Positions 49,073-58,155 of a stretch of DNA of 64,000 nucleotides are shown here, one piece after another (within the stretch, counting starts at the first letter, position 1; the number at the start of each line of letters is the position of its first letter). The DNA is taken from contig DATAJS010000028.1 of the NCBI GenBank assembly GCA_036262035.1, positions 91,149 through 155,148 of the forward strand, in the 5' to 3' direction. Made by a program: the position numbers and the translations under genes. Source of the stretch: Burkholderiales bacterium. GTDB lineage: Bacteria; Pseudomonadota; Gammaproteobacteria; Burkholderiales; SG8-41. The notes beneath the pieces were generated by a model. That model ran no database searches, had not been told where the DNA came from, and saw nothing but the letters and a program-made list of their open reading frames with translations.

Positions 49073-50125
49073 ATGAATAAAAGGATAGTGGTGATCGGCG
49101 CCGGCGCGATCGGCGGGTATGCCGGCGGGCACATGACGCGTGCGGGGCATGACGTCACGCTCGTCGATGCGTGGCCGGAGCACGTCGAGTACATGCGCGA
49201 GCACGGGATACAGATCGCCGGCATGACGCCGGAAGAGACGTGCTCGATCCCCGTGAGGGCGCTCCACATCACCGACGTCCAGCGCTTCTCTAAGGAACGG
49301 CCCATCGACATCGCCTTCGTCTGCGTGAAGTCGTACGACACCGAATGGGCGACGCAGATGATCAAGCCTTATCTCGCGCCGGACGGGTTCGTCGTCTCCC
49401 TCCAGAACTGCATCAACGAAGAGCGCATCGCGGGAATCGTCGGCTGGGGCAAAACGCTGGGGTGCATCGCGAGCCTCGTCGCCGCCGAGCTCACCCACGC
49501 CGGTCACATCCAGCGCACCGTGCCGCTGGGCGGGGAGCATCACGTCGTCTACCGCGTCGGCGAGGTGCACGGACGCGTGACGCCGCGGGCGCTGGAAGTC
49601 GCGGAGCTGCTGCGCAGCGCCGACAGCGCGAAGGTGACGACCAACCTCTGGGGCGAGCGCTGGTCGAAGCTCGTCGTCAACTCGATGCGTAACGGCCTGT
49701 CGGCGGCGAGCGGCCTGTCCGGCAATCAAAGAGACCTGAACCAAGAGCCGCGCTGGCTTTCGATCCGTCTCGGCTCCGAAGCGGTGCGCGTCGGCCAGGC
49801 CCTCGGCTACCAGCTCGAGCGCATGCTCGGCATGGACCCCGAGACCCTCGCGCGCGCAGGCGAGGGGAGCAAGGACGCGCTGACCGAGATCAGCGACATC
49901 CTCGCCGAGAACGCGAAGACGCGCTCGGACGATCAGCGTCCTTCGATGGCCCAGGACATGCGCAAAGGCCGGCGCACCGAGACCGATTTCATCAACGGCT
50001 ACGTCGCCGACACCGGCGCTGCGATCGGCGTTCCCGCGCCGACCCACGCCAGGATGAACGAAGCGGTGAAGCGTGTGGAGCGGGGAGAGATCCCCGCGGG
50101 CATCGAGGCGATCCGCGGGCTTTGA
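49073..50125 (+). CDS. Ketopantoate reductase family (PanE/ApbA-like) oxidoreductase
   Basis: 350 residues, longer than E. coli PanE (about 303). N-terminal Rossmann motif VIGAGAIGGYAGGHMTRAGHDVTLVD; catalytic-region SLQNCINEERIAGIVG; C-terminal helical domain with WSKLVVNSMRNGLSAASG and DQRPSMAQDMRKGRRTETDFINGYV. The family residue layout (Lys in SKLV..N, MAQD.RKGR.TE) is intact. In catabolic contexts such proteins often reduce other 2-oxo acids, so a true pantothenate role is unproven. Confidence 0.85.
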   Translation: MNKRIVVIGAGAIGGYAGGHMTRAGHDVTLVDAWPEHVEYMREHGIQIAGMTPEETCSIPVRALHITDVQRFSKERPIDIAFVCVKSYDTEWATQMIKPYLAPDGFVVSLQNCINEERIAGIVGWGKTLGCIASLVAAELTHAGHIQRTVPLGGEHHVVYRVGEVHGRVTPRALEVAELLRSADSAKVTTNLWGERWSKLVVNSMRNGLSAASGLSGNQRDLNQEPRWLSIRLGSEAVRVGQALGYQLERMLGMDPETLARAGEGSKDALTEISDILAENAKTRSDDQRPSMAQDMRKGRRTETDFINGYVADTGAAIGVPAPTHARMNEAVKRVERGEIPAGIEAIRGL

Positions 50126-50138
50126 CCGCGGGCCGCGC

Positions 50139-50531
50139 CTACTGCGCCTTCGCCCGCGCTCCCATCAGGCCGACCTTGTAGCCGGCGCCGCGCAACCGCG
50201 AGGTGGCGCGCGAGCTCAGCACCACGAGCGTGACGAGGTTGACGAGCGGCACGAACATCAGGATGACGAGCCCGGCCTTGGCGAGCGTCGACATGCCGAA
50301 GCCTCGCGCGACGCGCAGCACGCCCATGAACGACATGACGAGGGTGACGAGCTGGAGCGGGAGAGTCAGGATCGCGAGCGCCGCCAGGCTCAGGACGATC
50401 GACAGCAGGTTGAGCAGCACCGCAAAGATGACGAGCCGCTGACCGGTCCTCACGTCCTCGATGCCTTTCTGGTCGTCGACCGTGTCCTCGACTCGCGCCT
50501 GCGGCGTCTGGTAGGGATTCTCGTCGGCCAC
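50139..50531 (-). CDS. Small inner-membrane protein of unknown function
   Basis: 130 residues. N-terminus MADENPYQTPQARVEDTV has the 'NPYxxP' signature seen at the start of many small proteobacterial membrane proteins. Three hydrophobic segments follow (about residues 31-55, 58-75 and 84-105) and a basic C-terminus. No known domain. Isolated between convergent and divergent neighbours. Confidence 0.7.
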   Translation of the reverse strand: MADENPYQTPQARVEDTVDDQKGIEDVRTGQRLVIFAVLLNLLSIVLSLAALAILTLPLQLVTLVMSFMGVLRVARGFGMSTLAKAGLVILMFVPLVNLVTLVVLSSRATSRLRGAGYKVGLMGARAKAQ

Positions 50532-50627
50532 GCGCGTCCTCCCGTTGTCGGTCTGGACGCCAAGGTATCACGCAGGAGAGCCGGGCCTATAATCCGCGTG
50601 CAGCCCATTTCCTGAAAGCCCACGCGC

Positions 50628-51506
50628 ATGCTTCCTTCCGAACGCCTGTCGTACTCCGCGATCGTCGACCGCCCGCCGTTGAAGCTCCCCGGCGGCGCGC
50701 GCCTGGTCGTATGGCCCATCGTGAACGTCGAGGTGTGGGACATCAATCGGCCGATGCCGCGCCAGGTGCTGCCGCCGCCGACGAACACGACGCAGCTTCC
50801 CGACGTGCCCCACTGGTCGTGGCACGAGTACGGCAACCGCGTCGGCTTCTGGCGCCTGAAGGACGCGCTCGATTCGCTGGGCATCGTACCGACCGTTTCG
50901 ATCAACGCGCGGGTCTGCATCGATTACGAGCGCGTCGCGCGCGCCTGCCGCGACGGCGGCTGGGAGTTCATGGGCCATTCGTACGACCAGCGTCCCATCC
51001 ATCTCGAGCCCGACCAGCGCGCGATGATCCAGAAAGCGGTGAGCGTGATCAGGGATTACACCGGCAAGCCGCCGGTGGGCTGGCTGGGACCGGGTCTCAC
51101 GCAGACGCTCGATACGCCGGAGCTCTTGCGCGAGGCGGGCATCCGCTACATCGGCGACTGGGTGATCGACGACGAGCCGTGCGAGATCGAGACCGCGCAC
51201 GGCACGCTGGTGACGATGCCGTACAGCGTCGAGCTCAACGACATCACGATGATGATGGTCGGCCGCTATCCGTCGAGCGAGTTCGAGACGCGCTGCATGG
51301 ACTACTTCGAGCGCGTGTACGCCGAATCGGCGAAGCGCCCGAAGGTGATGGCGATCGCGGTGCACCCGTACATCTCGGGCGTGCCCCACCGCATCAAGTA
51401 TTTCGAGCGCGTCTTCCAGTTCCTGGCGAAGCAGGAAGGCGTGGTGTTCTGGACCGGCGAGCGGATACTCGAGTGGTACGAGAAGGAAGCTCGCGCCGCT
51501 CGCTGA
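50628..51506 (+). CDS. Polysaccharide deacetylase-fold (NodB/PuuE-like) hydrolase
   Basis: 292 residues. NodB-like barrel segments: LVVWPIVNVEVWDINRP, VPTVSINARVCIDYERVARACRDGGWEFMGHSYDQRPIHL, GWLGPGLTQTLDTPELLREAGIRYIGDW. The canonical D-D and HSxxH metal motifs are altered (HSYDQ in place of HSxxH), as in the allantoinase PuuE-like branch that acts on small amides. Not a chitin deacetylase on this evidence. No signal peptide, so cytoplasmic. 17 nt before an FAH-family gene, probably one catabolic operon. Confidence 0.8.
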   Translation: MLPSERLSYSAIVDRPPLKLPGGARLVVWPIVNVEVWDINRPMPRQVLPPPTNTTQLPDVPHWSWHEYGNRVGFWRLKDALDSLGIVPTVSINARVCIDYERVARACRDGGWEFMGHSYDQRPIHLEPDQRAMIQKAVSVIRDYTGKPPVGWLGPGLTQTLDTPELLREAGIRYIGDWVIDDEPCEIETAHGTLVTMPYSVELNDITMMMVGRYPSSEFETRCMDYFERVYAESAKRPKVMAIAVHPYISGVPHRIKYFERVFQFLAKQEGVVFWTGERILEWYEKEARAAR

Positions 51507-51523
51507 CCTGACAGGAGAAGAGA

Positions 51524-52393
51524 GTGAAGCTACTGACGTTTCGTGCCGGCGGCAAGACGAGCCCGGGCGTTGTGGACGGCGATGACGTCGTCGATCTCGC
51601 GGCTGCCGGCCTTCCGGCCGGCGCCGACGGCGATCTGCTGGAGATCGTGAAAGGCGGCGATGCAATGCTCGCGCGCGTGCGCGACGCGGTGAAGAGCGGG
51701 GCGGCCACGAAGCACGCCTTAAGCGCCGTGCAAATCGTCGCGCCGATCTTCTCGCCGTCGAAAATCGTGGCCGTGGGGCTGAACTACATCGACCACTGCA
51801 AGGAAGCGAACCTGCCGGTGCCCGGCGAGCCGGTGCTCTTCGCGAAGTTTCCGAACTCGGTGGCGGGACCGTTCGACGACCTGTCGTGGCCCGAGTCGTT
51901 CTCGAAGGAAGTGGATTACGAAGTCGAGCTCGGCGTGGTCATCGGCAAACGCGGCGTGAACATCCCCGAAGCGCAGGCGCTCGATTACGTCTGCGGTTAC
52001 ACGACCGTCAACGACGTTTCCGCGCGCGACCAGCAGTTCGCCAACGCCAAGCAATGGGACCGCGGCAAGTCGTTCGACACCTCGTGTCCGTACGGCCCGT
52101 ACATCGTCACGCGCGACGAGATTCCGGATCCGCAGACGCTCACCGTGCGCACGGTGCTCAACGGGCAGGAGATGCAGATCTCGAATACCAGGAACATGGT
52201 GTTCGGCGTCGCCAAGCTGATCTCGTATATCTCACAGGGCACGACGCTCAACCCCGGCGACCTCATCCCGACCGGCACGCCGTTCGGGGTGGGGTTCTCG
52301 CGCAAGCCGCCGGTCTATCTCAAGGACGGCGACGAGTGCGTGTGCGAAGTCGAGAAGATCGGCGCCATCCGCAACAAGATCAAGCTGCGTTGA
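51524..52393 (+). CDS. Fumarylacetoacetate hydrolase (FAH) family protein
   Basis: 289 residues, GTG start after AGGAG. N-terminal DUF2437-type part then FAH fold: KIVAVGLNYIDHCKEANLPVPGEPVLFAKFPN, metal ligands in WPESFSKEVDYEVELGVVIGKRG, GYTTVNDVSARDQQF, GTPFGVGFSRKPPVYLKDGD. Members hydrolyse or isomerise 2-oxo-enoic acids (for example 5-carboxymethyl-2-hydroxymuconate, ureidoglycolate, acylpyruvates); the substrate is open. Pairs with the PuuE-like hydrolase upstream. Confidence 0.9.
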   Translation: MKLLTFRAGGKTSPGVVDGDDVVDLAAAGLPAGADGDLLEIVKGGDAMLARVRDAVKSGAATKHALSAVQIVAPIFSPSKIVAVGLNYIDHCKEANLPVPGEPVLFAKFPNSVAGPFDDLSWPESFSKEVDYEVELGVVIGKRGVNIPEAQALDYVCGYTTVNDVSARDQQFANAKQWDRGKSFDTSCPYGPYIVTRDEIPDPQTLTVRTVLNGQEMQISNTRNMVFGVAKLISYISQGTTLNPGDLIPTGTPFGVGFSRKPPVYLKDGDECVCEVEKIGAIRNKIKLR

Positions 52394-52402
52394 GCATCGG
52401 GG

Positions 52403-52500
52403 TGTCATTGCGAGGAGCGTAGCGACGAAGCAATCCCGTTGCGAACGGAAACCGTGCGCCACGGGATCGCCACGCCGCCGTCGGCGGCTCGCGATGACAG
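52403..52500. repeat. TGTCATTGCGAGGAGCG repeat (copy 1)
   Basis: About 98 bp starting TGTCATTGCGAGGAGCG and ending CTCGCGATGACAG, so the ends are inverted. It also contains GACGAAGCAATCCCG and CACGGGATCGCC. Copy 2 is at 59791-59885. It lies exactly between two convergent stop codons. Confidence 0.85.
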
Positions 52501-53418
52501 CTAGCTCAGGTACTCGAACAACTTCGGATCGAGCGCCTTCCGGTGCTTCGCCAGCACCGGCTCGACCGCCTTCACGAACGCATCGTGCTCGGCGGCGGTC
52601 AACCTGATCAACTCGTTCTCCTTCGGATCGAGCTTCGCGAGTATCGCGTCGTCTTCCTCGGCGGCGAGCGCGTGCTGGAACGCCGTCGCCTCGCGCGCCG
52701 CGGTGTCGACCGCACGCCGCACGTCCTCGGGCCAGCTCTCGTAAAGCTTGGCGTTGCAGATCAGCGCGCTCGATCCGAAGAAATGCCCGGTGAGCGTGAT
52801 CCAGCGGTGCAGCTTCTGCACGCCGAAGTGGAAGGTGTTCGTTAAAGGGTTCTCCTGCGCCTGGAAGCGCTCGCCTTTGGCCTGCTCGACGAACTCCTTG
52901 ATATCGACGGATATGGTCTCGAAGCCCATCGCGCCCAACGCTTCGGCGTGCAGGGCGCTCATCTGGGTGCGGATGCGCATGCCTTTGCAGTCGGCCGGCG
53001 TATGGATCGGCCGCACCTTGTTCGTGACGTGCCTGAAGCCGTTGTCCCAGAAGCCGAGCGAGCGGAAGGGCGTCTTCTCGTGCATCCGCTTCACGAACAG
53101 CTCGCCGAGCGGGCCGTTCAGCGCGCGTATCGCCGTCGGCCGGTCGCGCACGACGAAGGGCAGCTCGAGCACCTTGAGCTCGGGGACTTCTTGCGTGAAC
53201 CGCACGGTGGACATGTAGCACCCCGCGAGCTCGCCGCTTTCCACCATGCCGGGCAGGTCCCCCGAGTTGCGGCCGAGCGCGAGCACGTCGCCGACGAGCT
53301 CGAATCGGATGCGCTCTCCCAGCTCGCGTGTCAGCACTTCACCGAAGCGCACACCGCCGCGCGTATTGATCGACGACGGCCCCTGATAGCCGCCGAACCT
53401 GAAGACGATCTTGTCCAT
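52501..53418 (-). CDS. TRAP-type (DctP) solute-binding protein lacking a signal peptide
   Basis: 305 residues. DctP fold features: GEVLTRELGERIRFELVGDVLALGRN, VPELKVLELPFVVRDRPTAIRAL, GFWDNGFRHVTNKVRPIHTPADCKGMRIRTQ, AQENPLTNTF. GGAGGAAGC precedes ATG 53418, so the start is firm, yet the protein starts MDKIVFRFGGYQGP with no hydrophobic leader. No TRAP permease genes (DctQ/DctM) are nearby. It is either an exported protein whose leader was lost or a cytoplasmic protein using the DctP fold. Confidence 0.85.
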   Translation of the reverse strand: MDKIVFRFGGYQGPSSINTRGGVRFGEVLTRELGERIRFELVGDVLALGRNSGDLPGMVESGELAGCYMSTVRFTQEVPELKVLELPFVVRDRPTAIRALNGPLGELFVKRMHEKTPFRSLGFWDNGFRHVTNKVRPIHTPADCKGMRIRTQMSALHAEALGAMGFETISVDIKEFVEQAKGERFQAQENPLTNTFHFGVQKLHRWITLTGHFFGSSALICNAKLYESWPEDVRRAVDTAAREATAFQHALAAEEDDAILAKLDPKENELIRLTAAEHDAFVKAVEPVLAKHRKALDPKLFEYLS

Positions 53419-53581
53419 GCTTCCTCCCTGGTCGCCCGACTATAGCAGCGGCGGGCGTGGGTTGCGCTTGGGCGGCATGCCCACTACGATTCAGTAACCA
53501 CGAAGCGCAAGCCGAGCCATAACAACTAAAAGGCCGGCCATCCCGCCGGGTTCCCTCGGCATAAGCTCACTGGAGGATTGC

Positions 53582-54850
53582 TTGTACAACCTGCATCTCA
53601 CGCCGGAACAGCTCGAGTTCCGCGACACGATCCGCGACTTCGTCAAAAGCGAAGTGCACCCGGTCGCGATCCACTCCGACCGCTTGCAGCCTTTCGAGAA
53701 GCCTCTGCTGCTCGATCTCCTCGACGAGACCTCGCGCATGGGGCTGCGCGCGCTGGCGCTGTCCGAGAACGCCGGCGGCGCGGGTGCGGACACCATGACC
53801 TCCGCGATCGTCCTCGAAGAGCTCGCGGCGGGCGACGTCGACCTCGCGATGGTGCTCGGCCTAACCTCGCAGCTCGGCGCCGCGCTGTTCGACGAAGCGC
53901 TCAGCACCGACCAACGTGCGAAGTTCCTGCCCGCGTTCCTCGACGAGCGCCGCGGGCACCTCGCGCTCGCCGCTCATGACTACGACGCGGTGCGCGGCTG
54001 GCACTACCACCGCGATTACGACGAGGAGTCGGGCGGAGAGCCGACGGCGGTCAAACAGTCGAACGGCGACTGGATCGTCGACGGCGAATACGCGTACGTC
54101 GCGAACGCGCCGGTCGCTTCGCTCTTCGCGCTGCAGGTGCGCACCGACCCGAAAAAGACCGGCCGCAACGGCCTCTCGACGCTGCTCGTGCCGCGAGACA
54201 CGCCCGGGCTCACCATCGGCGAGCCGCCGAAAGCGACGGGCGAAGTCGACGCCGAAGGCGTGGACGTCATTCGCTGGCAGCACGGCACCGGGGCGAGAGT
54301 CACGTTGAAGAACTGCCGCGTACCCGCCGCGAGCCTCGTGGGGGCCGAAGGCCAGACGCCGCTCTGCGGCGAGGCGTACACCGCGCGCGCCGCGATCCAG
54401 ACTGCGGCGATCAATCTCGGGGTCGGCCGCGCTGCATTCGATGCCGCGGTCGATTACGCCAAGATCCGGGTGCAGGGCGGGCGTCCGATCGTGCAGCACC
54501 AGTCGATCGGCACGATTCTCGCCGACTGCGCGACCAAGCTCGAGCTCGCACGCAGCCTCATCTGGAAAGCGGCGTGGACGCTCGATAACCCGGACGCGGT
54601 CGCCGATCGCAGCGTCGACGCGCTTCCGCTCGCGGTCATGGCGCGCACCTACACCGCCGAAGCGATGGAAGAGGTCGCCCTTGGCGCCGCCGAATGCTTC
54701 GGCGCGATGGGCGTGATGCGCGACATGCCGCTGCAGAAATACGTGCACGACACCATGGTGTTCCTGCACTCGGCGGACCACGACAGCGCGACCAAGCTTG
54801 GGCTGGCCGAGGCGGTCGCGGGTTTCGAACGCAAGCAGGAAGCCGCTTAA
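53582..54850 (+). CDS. Acyl-CoA dehydrogenase family protein
   Basis: 422 residues, TTG start with GGAGG 5 nt ahead. N-terminal helical domain (LHLTPEQLEFRDTIRDFVKSEVHP), beta domain, and C-terminal bundle with AAINLGVGRAAFDAAVDYAKIRVQGGRPIVQHQSIGTILAD and ECFGAMGVMRDMPLQKYVHDTMVF. FAD-dependent alpha,beta-oxidation of an acyl-CoA thioester is expected. The central region (about residues 95-170) is atypical for known short-chain enzymes. Immediately followed by a second acyl-CoA dehydrogenase, so the two may form a hetero-oligomer. Confidence 0.9.
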   Translation: MYNLHLTPEQLEFRDTIRDFVKSEVHPVAIHSDRLQPFEKPLLLDLLDETSRMGLRALALSENAGGAGADTMTSAIVLEELAAGDVDLAMVLGLTSQLGAALFDEALSTDQRAKFLPAFLDERRGHLALAAHDYDAVRGWHYHRDYDEESGGEPTAVKQSNGDWIVDGEYAYVANAPVASLFALQVRTDPKKTGRNGLSTLLVPRDTPGLTIGEPPKATGEVDAEGVDVIRWQHGTGARVTLKNCRVPAASLVGAEGQTPLCGEAYTARAAIQTAAINLGVGRAAFDAAVDYAKIRVQGGRPIVQHQSIGTILADCATKLELARSLIWKAAWTLDNPDAVADRSVDALPLAVMARTYTAEAMEEVALGAAECFGAMGVMRDMPLQKYVHDTMVFLHSADHDSATKLGLAEAVAGFERKQEAA

Positions 54851-56038
54851 ATGGATTTCTCGTTAAACGAAGAACAGAGGCACTGGCAGCAGGAAGCACG
54901 CAGGTTCGCGGAGGAGGAGATCCGCCCGCTGTCGGTCGAGCGCGACCAGATCGAAGGCGGCTTCGAGCCGTGGGACTGGAACGTCATCGTCAAGGGCTCG
55001 AAGCTCGGCTTTCGCACGCTGGCGGTGCCGAGAGAGTGGGGCGGGCCCGGCGCCGATTTCGTGACGCAGGCGATCGTGATGGCCGAGCTCGCCAAAGGCG
55101 ACAGCGCGATCTCCAAGGCTTTCAGCCAGAACTGGAAGTGGAGCCATCTCATCTCGGCGTCGTGCACCGACGAGCAGAAAGAGCGCTTCCTCAAGCCTTT
55201 CCTCGCCGACCACAAATACCTCATGGGCCGCGGCATCACCGAGCCCAACGCGGGCTCCGACAACCGCTTCCCGCCCGAGGACGCGCCGAAAGCCGGTTTC
55301 CGCCTGAAGGCCGAGCGCGACGGCGACGAGTGGATCCTCAACGGCGAGAAGTGCTTCATCGCCAACGGCAGCGTCGGCTCGCTGTTCTTCGTCGACGCGC
55401 GCACCAACCCCGAAGTGAACGTGAAGCAGGGCGGCACGCTCTTCATGGTGCCCAAGGGAACCCAGGGCTTCCGCGTCGGCAAGGTGTTCAACAAGCGCGG
55501 CTGGCGCTTCTATCAGAACGCCGAGCTCATCTTCGAGAACTGCCGCATCCCGCATGCGAACGTCGTGGGGCAGGTGAACGGCGGCGCGAAAGCGGCGGCG
55601 GGGGATACCACCGGCGGCGACATCTTCGGCGACCTCGAGCTCGCTGCGAACGCGGTGGGCGTGTGCGACGACGCGATCCGCATGTCGATGCACTTCGCGA
55701 AGAACCACAAGCGCGCGGGCAAGCTCGTCTGGGACCACCAGCTCGTGCAGCTGAAGATCAACGAGATGCACGCGCTGACCGAAGCGCTGCGCTCGTACGT
55801 GATGCGGGTGGCGTGGGAGCGCGACCAGGGCGGCCCGATCGGTGCCAACGCGGGCCTTGCGATGAACCTGTCGACCGACATCATCCAGCGCGTCACGCGG
55901 CTCAACATGGAGATCCACGGCGCCGAAGGCTGCCGCATGTACGCGCGCGTCGACAAGCTCCAGCGCGACGCGATGGTGTGGACCCACCTCGCGGGCGATA
56001 CGGTTCAGCGCATCAAGATCCTGAAGCGGTTGAAGTAG
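54851..56038 (+). CDS. Acyl-CoA dehydrogenase family protein
   Basis: 395 residues, starting on the base after the previous stop. MDFSLNEEQRHWQQEARRFAEEEIRPLS start, GRGITEPNAGSDNRFPPED flavin-site loop, ILNGEKCFIANGSVGSLFFV, GQVNGGAKAAAGDTTGGD, and C-terminal NLSTDIIQRVTRLNMEIHGAEGCRMYARVDKLQRD. Same family as its neighbour but a different subgroup. The pair with a Bug receptor downstream suggests breakdown of a CoA-activated organic acid. Confidence 0.92.
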   Translation: MDFSLNEEQRHWQQEARRFAEEEIRPLSVERDQIEGGFEPWDWNVIVKGSKLGFRTLAVPREWGGPGADFVTQAIVMAELAKGDSAISKAFSQNWKWSHLISASCTDEQKERFLKPFLADHKYLMGRGITEPNAGSDNRFPPEDAPKAGFRLKAERDGDEWILNGEKCFIANGSVGSLFFVDARTNPEVNVKQGGTLFMVPKGTQGFRVGKVFNKRGWRFYQNAELIFENCRIPHANVVGQVNGGAKAAAGDTTGGDIFGDLELAANAVGVCDDAIRMSMHFAKNHKRAGKLVWDHQLVQLKINEMHALTEALRSYVMRVAWERDQGGPIGANAGLAMNLSTDIIQRVTRLNMEIHGAEGCRMYARVDKLQRDAMVWTHLAGDTVQRIKILKRLK

Positions 56039-56056
56039 AAAGATCAAAAGCTAATT

Positions 56057-56195
56057 AACCGCAAAGGACGCAAAGGACGCAAAGGAAAGCGATGCGATGG
56101 GTGCGAACGCCCGACGCCGCTACTTGTATGCGATGGCCTGATGTCAGCCACCCGACGAGAGGGGTTCCTTTGCGTCCTTTGCGTCCTTTGCGGTT
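56057..56195. repeat. MITE-like element with AAGGACGCA-repeat ends (copy 2)
   Basis: About 139 bp with the same inverted ends as 48907-49047 (AACCGCAAAGGACGCAAAGG and CCTTTGCGTCCTTTGCGGTT). Read in reverse complement, its interior begins TCGTCGGGTGGCTGACAT, matching copy 1. AAAAGCT occurs outside both ends of this copy. No ORF. Confidence 0.85.
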
Positions 56196-56252
56196 CAAAA
56201 GCTTTTTCGTAGTGATGTATTCGTAGAGGCTTAAGGCCCGCCGAGGAGGAGC

Positions 56253-57212
56253 ATGCAACGTTTCGTCACCGTCGCGCTCGCGGCGCTGGCCGCTGGCAGC
56301 GCGCTCGCGCAAACCCAGTATCCCGCCCGGCCAATACGGCTCGTGTTCCCGTTTCCGGCGGGCGGCAACGTCGACACGCTGGGGCGCGTTTTCGCGAAGC
56401 AGCTCGAGGCGCAGGTCGGCCAGCCGGTGGTCATCGACAACCGCGCCGGCGCCAACGGGATCCTCGGCATCGACATCGTCGCGAAGGCGGTGCCGGACGG
56501 CTACACGATCATGTACAACTCGTTCTCCTTCGTGATCAACCCGAGCATCTACAAGAAGCTGCCGTACGACACCGAGCGCGACTTCGTTCCCATCACCAAT
56601 CCCGCGCTCGGACTCGGTTACGTGCTCGCGGCGAACCCGTCTTCGCAGATCGGCTCGGTGAAAGAGCTCCTCGCCATGGCGAAAAAGAGCCCGTTGCGCT
56701 ACAGCTCGCCGGGCATCGGCAACGGCCAGCACCTCGCGGGCGAGCTCCTGGCGAGGAAAGCCGGGATCCAGCTCCTGCACGTGCCGTACAAGGGCGGCGG
56801 ACCGTCGCTCACGGCCGCGCTCGGCGGGGAAGTGCAGCTCACGTTCACCGCCGCGGCGGTCGGCGCTCCCCATTTCAAGTCCGGCAAGCTGAAGGCGCTC
56901 GGTTTCAGCGGGGCGTCGCGCCTGCCGGCGCTGCCCGACGTGCCCACGATCGCCGAGGCGGGGCTGCCCGATTTCAACTACGATTCAGGGTGGCACGGCC
57001 TGTTCGCGCCCGCGAAAACCCCTGCGGCGATCGTCGAGAAGCTCCACGCCGAATCGGCGAAAGCGGTGCACGAGCCGAAGGTGAAGGATTTTCTGGCGAG
57101 CGGGGGCTACGAGGCCCGGGCCGACCCGCCGCCGCAATTCGCTAAAGCGTTCCGCGCCGACATCCGAAAATACGGCGATATCGTGAAGGCTGCCCGTATC
57201 GAGCCGCAGTAA
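56253..57212 (+). CDS. Bug/TctC-family solute-binding protein
   Basis: 319 residues; GAGGAG precedes ATG 56253. Signal peptide FVTVALAALAAGSALAQ, then YPARPIRLVFPFPAGGNVDTLGRV, PVVIDNRAGANGILGIDIVAKA, YKGGGPSLTAALGGEVQLTF, DVPTIAEAGLPDF. A second orphan Bug receptor in the window. It is followed 15 nt later by a TauD-like dioxygenase, so the ligand might be that enzyme's substrate; this is inference only. Confidence 0.92.
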   Translation: MQRFVTVALAALAAGSALAQTQYPARPIRLVFPFPAGGNVDTLGRVFAKQLEAQVGQPVVIDNRAGANGILGIDIVAKAVPDGYTIMYNSFSFVINPSIYKKLPYDTERDFVPITNPALGLGYVLAANPSSQIGSVKELLAMAKKSPLRYSSPGIGNGQHLAGELLARKAGIQLLHVPYKGGGPSLTAALGGEVQLTFTAAAVGAPHFKSGKLKALGFSGASRLPALPDVPTIAEAGLPDFNYDSGWHGLFAPAKTPAAIVEKLHAESAKAVHEPKVKDFLASGGYEARADPPPQFAKAFRADIRKYGDIVKAARIEPQ

Positions 57213-57227
57213 AGTCAGGAGTCCGTT

Positions 57228-58151
57228 TTGTCCGCAGTGTCCGCAGTGAAATCCCAGACGCAGATCGAAGTCCTCCCCACCGGTAAATACCTCGGCGCCG
57301 AAGTGCGCTGCGGCGACGTGCGCAACCTCGACGCCGCCGGCGTCGCCGCGATCCGCAAGGCGTCTGCCGACCACCTGGTCATCGTGATCCGGGACCAGAA
57401 TCTGTCCGATCCCGAGCTCATCGAGTTCGGCGGCCGCTTCGGCACGCTCGACTGCGCGCCGCTCGCCAAGACCGGCAAGGAGAAGGCCCGCACGCACCCC
57501 GAGATCGTCGTCGTCTCGAACGTGCTGGAAAACGGCCAGGCAATCGGCGTGCTGCGCGACGCCGAAGTGATCTGGCACTCGGACAACTCGTACCGCGAGA
57601 ACCCGCTGGCGTACAGCGCGCTCTATTCGCTCGAGATCCCGCCCAGCGGCGGCAACACCGGGTTCGCGAACATGTATTACGCGCTCGAGATGCTGGATCC
57701 GGCGTTGCGCGCCAAGATCGAAGGCCGCTCGATCAAGCACGACATGACCTACAACAGCGCCGGCGACCTGCGCGAAGGCTTCAAGCCGGTCTCCGACGTG
57801 CGCGATGCGCCGGGGCCCCTGCACCCGATCGTGCGCACGCACCCGGACACCGGCTGCGACGCGCTCTATCTCGGCCGCCGTCCGAACGCCTATATCGACG
57901 GTTTGAGCGTCGAGGAATCGGAGGCGCTGCTCGAGGCGCTGTGGGCGCACGCGACGCGTCCCGAATACACGTGGCACCACGTCTGGCGTCCGGGCGACAT
58001 CCTCATGTGGGACAACCGCTGCGTCATGCACCGCCGCGATCCTTTCGACGGCGGCTACAACCGCGTGATGCACCGCGTGCAGTGCGCGGGCGAGAAACCG
58101 GTCAAATCGCCGGAAGGCAGGCTGGGCCATCCCCGCGCGCACGTCGCATAA
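57228..58151 (+). CDS. TauD/TfdA-family Fe(II)/2-oxoglutarate dioxygenase
   Basis: 307 residues, start TTG 57228 with AGGAG 7 nt ahead (GTG 57246 is an alternative). The facial triad is visible: H117-S-D119 in IWHSDNSYRENP and distal H282 in GYNRVMHRVQ. 2-oxoglutarate-binding region WHHVWRPGDILMWDNRCVMHRRDPFD. Members hydroxylate taurine, aryloxyacetates, alkylsulfates and others; the substrate is open. Next to a persulfide dioxygenase-rhodanese gene, which hints at an organosulfur substrate. Confidence 0.92.
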   Translation: MSAVSAVKSQTQIEVLPTGKYLGAEVRCGDVRNLDAAGVAAIRKASADHLVIVIRDQNLSDPELIEFGGRFGTLDCAPLAKTGKEKARTHPEIVVVSNVLENGQAIGVLRDAEVIWHSDNSYRENPLAYSALYSLEIPPSGGNTGFANMYYALEMLDPALRAKIEGRSIKHDMTYNSAGDLREGFKPVSDVRDAPGPLHPIVRTHPDTGCDALYLGRRPNAYIDGLSVEESEALLEALWAHATRPEYTWHHVWRPGDILMWDNRCVMHRRDPFDGGYNRVMHRVQCAGEKPVKSPEGRLGHPRAHVA

Positions 58152-58155
58152 TGCA

